In this document: positions 57,737 to 64,000 of the stretch, piece by piece
Layout: the number at the start of each line of letters is the position of its first letter
How positions within the stretch are numbered: the first letter of the stretch is position 1
Translations under genes and position numbers: made by a program
The notes under the pieces: generated by a model
The model's database searches: none
What the model was told of the DNA's origin: nothing
The model's input: the letters and a program-made list of their open reading frames with translations, nothing else
NCBI GenBank assembly: GCA_946894095.1
Contig: OX335652.1
Location: 643,001 to 707,000, forward strand
Length of the DNA: 64,000 nucleotides
From: Incurvaria masculella
Lineage: Eukaryota > Arthropoda > Insecta > Lepidoptera > Incurvariidae
Reading direction: 5' to 3'

Positions 57737-59016
57737 CTGCGGAAGAACGGACAGGCAATTTTGTTTTGTGGACCGATTGCATATGATGGATATGAAATGT
57801 ATCTGGAACAAAGCGTGATAGTAATCAATTATTAAAAATGAATAACACACATAACTTGAATGTGAAGAAGGGGCCAAATAAGGTAACAATAACAAGTGGG
57901 TTCTTCAGTTTTGACGACACAAGAGTATGTCAGTTACATTATATCCTTTCAAATACACTCTCGAAAATATTATTCCTCATTAAATTATTTAAATGGCTTT
58001 GAAGTAATATGTGTTTCAATCAATAAGTCCTAAGCTTGACAAGTTTTTTACCTGACTTCATGTAAATATTTGAAATATGTTCCACATATATTCCATTAGT
58101 GCAGGTAAAAAATATTTTACGATATTATAACATATTTAAATATTTTAAAAAAGATATTTTATATTTTTTAGATTTTTATATTCATCTTTATGTTGACGTG
58201 ATAAATGTTATCCAAAATGACGATGGCTGTATACTCCTGAACATAGTAATTAGGATAATTTTGTATGACTATACACCTCAATATTGTAAAACTTTGTATG
58301 TATAATATAAACTACTGAAAATTAGTGAGCGGCAGCATTGAAAATGGGGCAACTAAAGCTATTCTTAATTAATTTATTAATGAAACTTGTATGTCGGCTC
58401 TTCTCGAACCGACAGATTGTTAACGTGTCCAAGTGTAGGTATCCTACCTATGGATAAAAAATGAGAAAAAAAAAGAAAAAACTGAGATTCAATTTGAGCC
58501 AAGGCCTTCTTAGAAATAATCGACAAACTGAACTTCAGTATTCGACAATGCGCCTACGGTGGCTATGAACTCCTGCCTCTCGTTTGCGAGGAAAACAGTT
58601 GGAGACAAAAATGTAAAATTAAACCAATATAATTAAGGGTTGCTGTTTCGTTTTGTTTCTTGTTCTTTGATTTCAACTGTTCCATCATAATCTAAGTTTG
58701 GCAGTCACATTAAGGTAGAAGATGAGCTCATGGCGTAATATCCTAGCTTGGCAGTATATCTTGTCAGAAAATAAAGCTCCCAAATTTAAGACCTCAATGC
58801 ATGCTACAATATCCGGTACTTCACTATTTGGTTGTGGAATGTAATAAAAATGTTAGTAATTTCTTTATAAGTTTCTTTAACACGTTTATAAATATTTCAG
58901 AGTGGTCTGAATTATTCCAAGAAAATATGAGAGCTGCTCCTAGGTTCGGACTTCATACAAAACTTTATTTCCCCTCCGATATTCCATGCGTGAATACATA
59001 CACTCTTGAGCATTGA
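57737..59016. other. Intron or upstream Tomosyn sequence, little recognised
   Basis: AT-rich. A short piece of the CTTCTC...CCGACAG repeat lies at 58390-58425. No upstream Tomosyn exon was found here or elsewhere up to 64000. Confidence 0.5.
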
Positions 59017-60855
59017 AAAATATTTTTAAATAAAAAAAGGACCGCCTTCAAAAAAACCGGAACTAAAAAGCAAAAAATAATTGGTTACTTTCAATTAATG
59101 TACGAAAAGCTATTTTAATTCTAACTAATTATGTACAATTTCTTAATTTTTAATCATCTTTTGAAGTCGGTGCCTTGGGTAGAGTTCGCTTCGCACGCTG
59201 CTGACCGAACAGACACTATTTCAGCCGAACACACCCGAAGTCTACGAGAGCGTAAACAACCTGAGTCAGCAATGATTGGTCCACAGACATCGTCATTCCA
59301 CAGAGCATTTTAAGCGACCGTTCGTCTGACTGGAGATGCCCTTAGCGTTGGTTTACGTGCAAGCTGATATCGATACAGCGCAGCGTACTGAAATTGGGTT
59401 TCAACGATTATTAGTACTTTCGGCTTTATAAAGGCGCGCACTGGTGAAGGAGTACGTTAATTCGCTGCTCTGTGTTGATTGGTACTTCCCTGCGACATCG
59501 TTGTCTGAACGAGACGATTTCTGCCGAAATTGGTGAGATATGTACTAACCGCACACTCGTTTTGACACGTAGTTGAGAGCAGACACCTCAAAGTCGCTAC
59601 CTATTGTTTTCTGTTCTTTTTTATATTTGTATTTTTTTTTGTTTTGTGTTATGTAGGTATTTAGGTAGAATAAAAAGTACAAGCTACAACTACCTAAATA
59701 TTTATCATATAAGTGGTCGTTGTTTTTATATTGGTTTGTTCGTAGGGTTTTCTTGTAAATATTTTGTTTTTACTGTGTTAGGTATTTAGTTTAAGTATAA
59801 GGCATATTTAAATTACAAATAAATCATAAACAATCAACGTCAATAATCTCGAACAAATTGTTGAAACTGTTGCGAAGGAAGTCGACCGTGCGATTGCGCG
59901 AGAATCGCGTTAGGGTACCTTTGGCTTTTGTCGGGAATGTTCGGTTACACCAATTGCTAGGATGTGTTCGCGTGCAAACGAATGGCGGGATAGTTGCGAT
60001 ATATTCGCAGGACCGTTAATATCTCTAAAGAAAATTAACTCGCTAAAATAGTATTTCACTTTATTCTTTTCTTTTTAACTTTAACTTTTTCTTTTTAATT
60101 TAATTTAATTTTTGTAAAAGTTTTTTTTTGTGTTTGAAATGTAAATTTTTCAGAAACCTCTGAATTTAAATGTAAATGTTATGTAACAGATTTATAACCT
60201 ATTTGTTCTATGTTTTGTTTGTTTTTATGCATGTTGTGTTCACTACCAGTGGAGTGTGCATATTTTTTAAAATGCCGCTTGTGATTCTCAGTGTATCCTG
60301 TGTACTACTCTGTTTGTGAACCTATAAATAAATAAATAAATAAAAATAAAATAAAATACACTCGGGGAGCCGTCCCCCTCCACCGCCGCCCACGTGTCCT
60401 TCGCCTTGCGAAGCCGCGCTATTAATTCCTTTTTTCCTTACCTAAAACTTGGCAATTTTTCTTTTTGCTAAGCTCCTAAGGGTCGTAGCGTGATGGTAAA
60501 TAGCCTAAAAACCTTCCTCTTAAATCACTCTATCTATTGCTACTTACTTACGTTTTTCCGACCTGTTTGTTTATTTAATTTTTGTTTTTGTGTTTTGTTC
60601 AAGTAGGTAAATGTAAGTAGCTACCTACTTATATTTCTTTCTTAGCCATAGGTGATATTAATCTAATTACTTGCAGCCCTTAAAGAACGTCTACCCAAGG
60701 CACCGACTTCAAAAGATGATTAAAAATTAAGAAATTGTACATAATGAGTTAGAATTAAAATAGCTTTTCGTACATTAATTGAAAGTAACCAATTATTTTT
60801 TGCTTTTTAGTTCCGGTTTTTTTGAAGGCGGTCCTTTTTTTATTTAAAAATATTT
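59017..60855. mobile_element. 1.8 kb element with about 166-bp near-perfect terminal inverted repeats
   Basis: 59017-59182 and 60690-60855 are complementary with one mismatch noticed. Outer edge AAAATATTTTTAAATAAAAA, inner edge TTTTGAAGTCGGTGCCTTGG GTAGA. No open frame of useful length inside. Includes a GC-rich patch at 60360-60412. A target-site duplication was not evident. Confidence 0.85.
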
Positions 60856-61108
60856 TATTTTTTGCTTTTTAGTGGTGGCGTAACTTTTGACTCAAGGTGG
60901 GCGAGCACTCCTGCTTAACTTCACATACAAAGTGGTAAGAAGATATACATACATATACAATACAATACAATGAACGAGCATTAGCAGAAATAAAACCATT
61001 GAGAAATCTCATTTCTGACGAAAGGTAGACCGGTAACTATCTGGACTCATGAGTTCACGGTTGATACGTACGATAATTGATACGATGAGATCACGTGAGA
61101 TAGAGTGC

Positions 61109-61192
61109 TGTGACAGACGGACGGACGGACGGACAGCGGAAGCTTAGTAATAGGGTTCCGTTGGTGCCCTTTGGGAACGGAACCCTAAAAAG
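61109..61192 (+). mobile_element. Interspersed repeat, GGCCAAGTGCGAG family, 5'-truncated
   Basis: Only the 3' part is present: GTGACAGACGGACGGACGGA ... TTAGTAATAGGGTTCCGTTG ... GGGAACGGAACCCTAAAAAG. Confidence 0.8.
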
Positions 61193-61734
61193 ACAAAACA
61201 ACGAATGACCGGAACCGCTGAGCTTCTGAATTTCTCATCTTTCCATCGTTCCGGATAGTCTGTTTCTTGCGTAAGTTTAAGTTGTATGAAAATGTGTACA
61301 TATTGGCCTCGTGTATCCCCCCTTAACAGGTGAATTTTGTAAAATCCGTTGTGAGCGAGCCTTTTCGTCTTAACAAGAAGTCACTGAAAATTTTAAGTTT
61401 CGAGGATAATTGGTTTCAGAGATCTCAACATGAGTGGTTTTCGCCTAAATGTGTTCATTTTGACCTGTTTTACCCCCCTAATAGTATAATTTCCAAAAAT
61501 ATTTTCTTCTTAAGCAATCCCATCTAAAACAAAACATACTCTGACATTTCTGAGTTCAGCGGCTCTAGAAATAGAAATGTGTACAATTTGCCCTCTTTTA
61601 CTCCCCTTGAATACCCCCAACAGTTGAAGTAAAAAACAACCTCTCATACTGAGCAATCTCACCCGAAAAGAAAGCTGCTGTAACTAAAAAATCACATTTC
61701 TGGGTTCGCGAGGTTAAGAAATTCGATGTTTGTT

Positions 61735-61928
61735 ATAATTAAGTACCAAACTACTGAACCGATTTTGATAAAAAAAAATGGGACCAACTAGAAAGTATAC
61801 CCTTTCGAACAAAAAAGAATTTTCCAAATCGGTCCAGGGGTCTTCGAGTAATCGGTGAACATACATAAAAAAAAAAAAAAAGATTCCGACGAATTGATAA
61901 CCTCCTCCTTTTTTGAAGTCGGTTAAAA
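61735..61928 (+). mobile_element. RTE-like LINE 3' end
   Basis: CTACTGAACCGATTTTGATA, AAATCGGTCCAGGGGTCTTC, an A-run, then CCTCCTCCTTTTTTGAAGTC GGTTAAAAA. This tail is typical of lepidopteran RTE elements. No coding part is preserved. The preceding 61.33-61.70 kb may belong to the same element. Confidence 0.5.
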
Positions 61929-62590
61929 AGGCAAATCCTGATTGCGCTCTCCCGGAATATTGATTTGTCCTGATTATCTGTAGGTACAGTCAAATCTTTT
62001 TACAAATCGTAAGAATTTTAGCCTTGTGCGCGAAACTATACACTCGCAATAACATTGTTGATGCCAAGCTTGTTGGCAGTAAAATTTGGTGGAAGTAAAC
62101 ATAAGTAATATTATCTCTGTAGAATAGTTACGTAATGTTTAATCTTATCTCTGTTGTATTTCGAGTTAAATAATTAAAATAATATTCATTGTGTCAAACA
62201 GAATTACAAAACTTAGTCGATAAGATAAAAGTGGCTTTTTATTTGTGTACATATACTTATGTTATAAAAAAACCTAAAACCCAAGAAACCCTCAAAGTCA
62301 GCGAATTGAGTATACAACTAAAATAGCTGCATGTTCAGTGTGTGCTTTGTTTGCACATAGGGCGCGCTGGTACACTGAAGGAACAGCACAATGCGTGTCG
62401 GGTACGATCAGTGCCGGTGGGCACATATTGGATTTAGCGAGACACGATGTGCCAATATAGTGGCGACACGCTAGGCTTTGCTGTGTACCCTCGGGCACGG
62501 GCGGGCTGAGGGATCCTTAGTGAATAATCTATCTACATAGATGTCTCCAATTCAAAACAGCATACAGGGTAAATTAGGATTTTACAGCTT

Positions 62591-62711
62591 GCATTCGTGA
62601 CGAAATGCACATATCGAACTCGGAAAGAGAAAGAAAGTGGTGCATGTCGGAATTGAACCCAGACCTCTGGTACGCTGGGCCAGTACCCGTGCCACAAGAC
62701 TACGAGGCGCT
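62591..62711 (-). mobile_element. tRNA-type SINE head, 3'-truncated
   Basis: On minus it reads AGCGCCTCGTAGTCTTGTGG, CCAGAGGTCTGGGTTCAATT and GCATTTCGTCACGAATGCAA, then stops where the shared body would begin. Box A and box B are recognisable. Confidence 0.75.
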
Positions 62712-63233
62712 AAGGTATTAACCAAACGTTAACTAGGTACCTGTTGCCTTAGCCCAAGCATTTGTTGTGAGGCTTTTGAAGTAAGCGGTTCGGGGTACCG
62801 AACAATTTCGGCCCATACAAACTTTATTTTAACATCGATGGTGCTATTTAACACTTTTGCCTCAGATACCCTTTTAGTGGTCTTTCAGGTGCCTTAAAGA
62901 TTATTAAGTTTTTGTATGGTGTTTGAAAAAAAAGTCTGTATGTGCCATCTACGTACAATAACTAGCCTCACTAGGAACTCACTACGCAAGGAGTGCACAA
63001 ATTCAACAGAAATACATAAAATAAAAATAATTTCAGCAGCCACATTAGCCACGCATGTGGCGAACCAGATTCGCACAAAGCATTGCCGGAACATACTCGC
63101 GACAACAAGCACGTGTAGGTGTGTAGCGGTATCTTGGAATTATACAATTTGTCGAGATAGTAGGAGTTTGGTTATATCACGATTAGAGACGGTATCAGTA
63201 GGCGGCGACGAGGCCGGTCGGCGACACCACACC

Positions 63234-63265
63234 ATGTCGCTGCTGCGGTTCGTTCTTCTTGTGGG
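63234..63265 (+). CDS. Possible first coding exon of a plus-strand gene
   Basis: ATG in good context (CACACCATGTCG) opens MSLLRFVLLVG and is cut by a strong donor (GTGGG/GTGAGT). The hydrophobic start would suit a secreted or membrane protein. An arthropod-type initiator TCAGT lies 38 bp upstream (63195-63199). No continuing exon is recognised before 64000. Confidence 0.35.
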
Positions 63266-64000
63266 GTGAGTTTTATTTTGTTTATTTATTCGGACAATAC
63301 ATAACAAAGGCCCCGAAAGTTGGCCATATCTAAAAAACTACACGATTTCTTTTATTCAAACTAATTTTCATTAAAGTGTTTTTTCTATGTTATTACATTA
63401 CCTTTGTCAGATTTTTCAATGCATAGTTGAAACGTTGAAGGGTTCAAAGTTACAGTTAAAGCGTGCTATATAACTTTGCGATGTTACGAAGTCAATTTGA
63501 AACTTTTATATCATTTTTTACGCTTATTTGCACTGAACGTTTTTTCATCCCTTAGTTATTATATGCGTGGTATTACACCATTTTTTCCTTCGTAATTTCT
63601 CTACACTAATGCACAGCGGTTTATAGGAAACAGCTTCCTTTCAAATGTCATCTTGGTAGTGCCAAGAGTCTTCGAGTAAAATGGCTGAGATATGCTGCAA
63701 GATGGACGAAAGGGACAAACAATTCCCAAATTCAAGTCGGCCTCGAATTAAACTAGGGTTCTGAAAAAAAATCCCCGAACATCAATAATCAGTAGGCATA
63801 TTTCGATATCAAATGCAGTAATGGGCACAGAATGTGGTGAAAGCGGGCACAAAATGTTTAACTAATGGGACAGAGAAAATTTGAATGAATAATCACTCTA
63901 TTGGCGAAAACGAAACACAATTGACGAAATTACGAAGTGAATTCTAATATCAGCTGGTCTGTTTTAATGTTATCAATATTAGACTAACTCGATATTGTAA

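Noticed and set aside
56950..57339. 129-codon minus-strand frame rich in Phe, Leu and Cys
   Set aside because: Overlaps other open frames on both strands, no recognised motif, and is not needed for Tomosyn phase. The region contains old repeat-like sequence.

Overview
The window is animal nuclear DNA, almost certainly from a moth or butterfly. Spliced exons are small and separated by long AT-rich introns. The interspersed repeats (a GGCCAAGTGCGAG / ACGGACGGACAGCGGAG family, tRNA- and 5S-headed SINEs, RTE-type tails ending in GAAGTCGGTTAAAAA, a Helentron-like element) are types I associate with Lepidoptera. No bacterial gene organisation is present.

One host gene fills the window: Tomosyn (syntaxin-binding protein 5 / Lgl family), on the minus strand. 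I could place 18 coding exons with matching splice sites and continuous phase, from 57736 (the most 5' exon seen) down to 909, plus a doubtful 19th at 785-861. Together the 18 carry 2,970 coding nt (about 990 codons). The amino-terminal exons lie beyond 64000 and the carboxy-terminal R-SNARE exons lie left of position 1. The exons cover much of the WD40 double propeller, the Lgl-type segment, and the long charged linker with the conserved WKGFNLK and SRSRSSS motifs.

Layout: 1-6891 holds the second-propeller exons. 6892-14958 is an 8 kb intron with a CpG-rich island near 12.1-12.4 kb. 14959-27334 is an exon-dense stretch containing MITEs, SINEs and a fossil tandem duplication of one exon (25361-25795). 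27335-35633 is an intron occupied by an apparently intact BEL/Pao LTR retrotransposon (27512-34502), inserted antisense to the gene. 35698-57601 is a 22 kb intron holding a 101-bp higher-order minisatellite (36.05-36.56 kb), a hAT-like MITE, two almost identical 3,735-bp tandem copies (43396-50865), and three copies of a Helentron-like element with 105-bp internal repeats. 57737-64000 is a further intron or upstream region with a 1.8 kb element bearing 166-bp inverted repeats, and a possible first exon of another gene on the plus strand at 63234.

The most unusual signals are: (1) SINEs that share one body and tail but carry different pol III heads (tRNA versus 5S rRNA); (2) complementary fold-back arms on both sides of a frame-neutral Tomosyn exon; (3) the fossil tandem exon copies; (4) the Helentron-like repeat whose 105-bp unit keeps an open frame behind a signal-peptide-like start; (5) the near-perfect 3.7 kb duplication, which is either very recent or an assembly artefact. 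All reading-frame and splice statements come from reading the sequence. Family names rest on recognised motifs without database searches.
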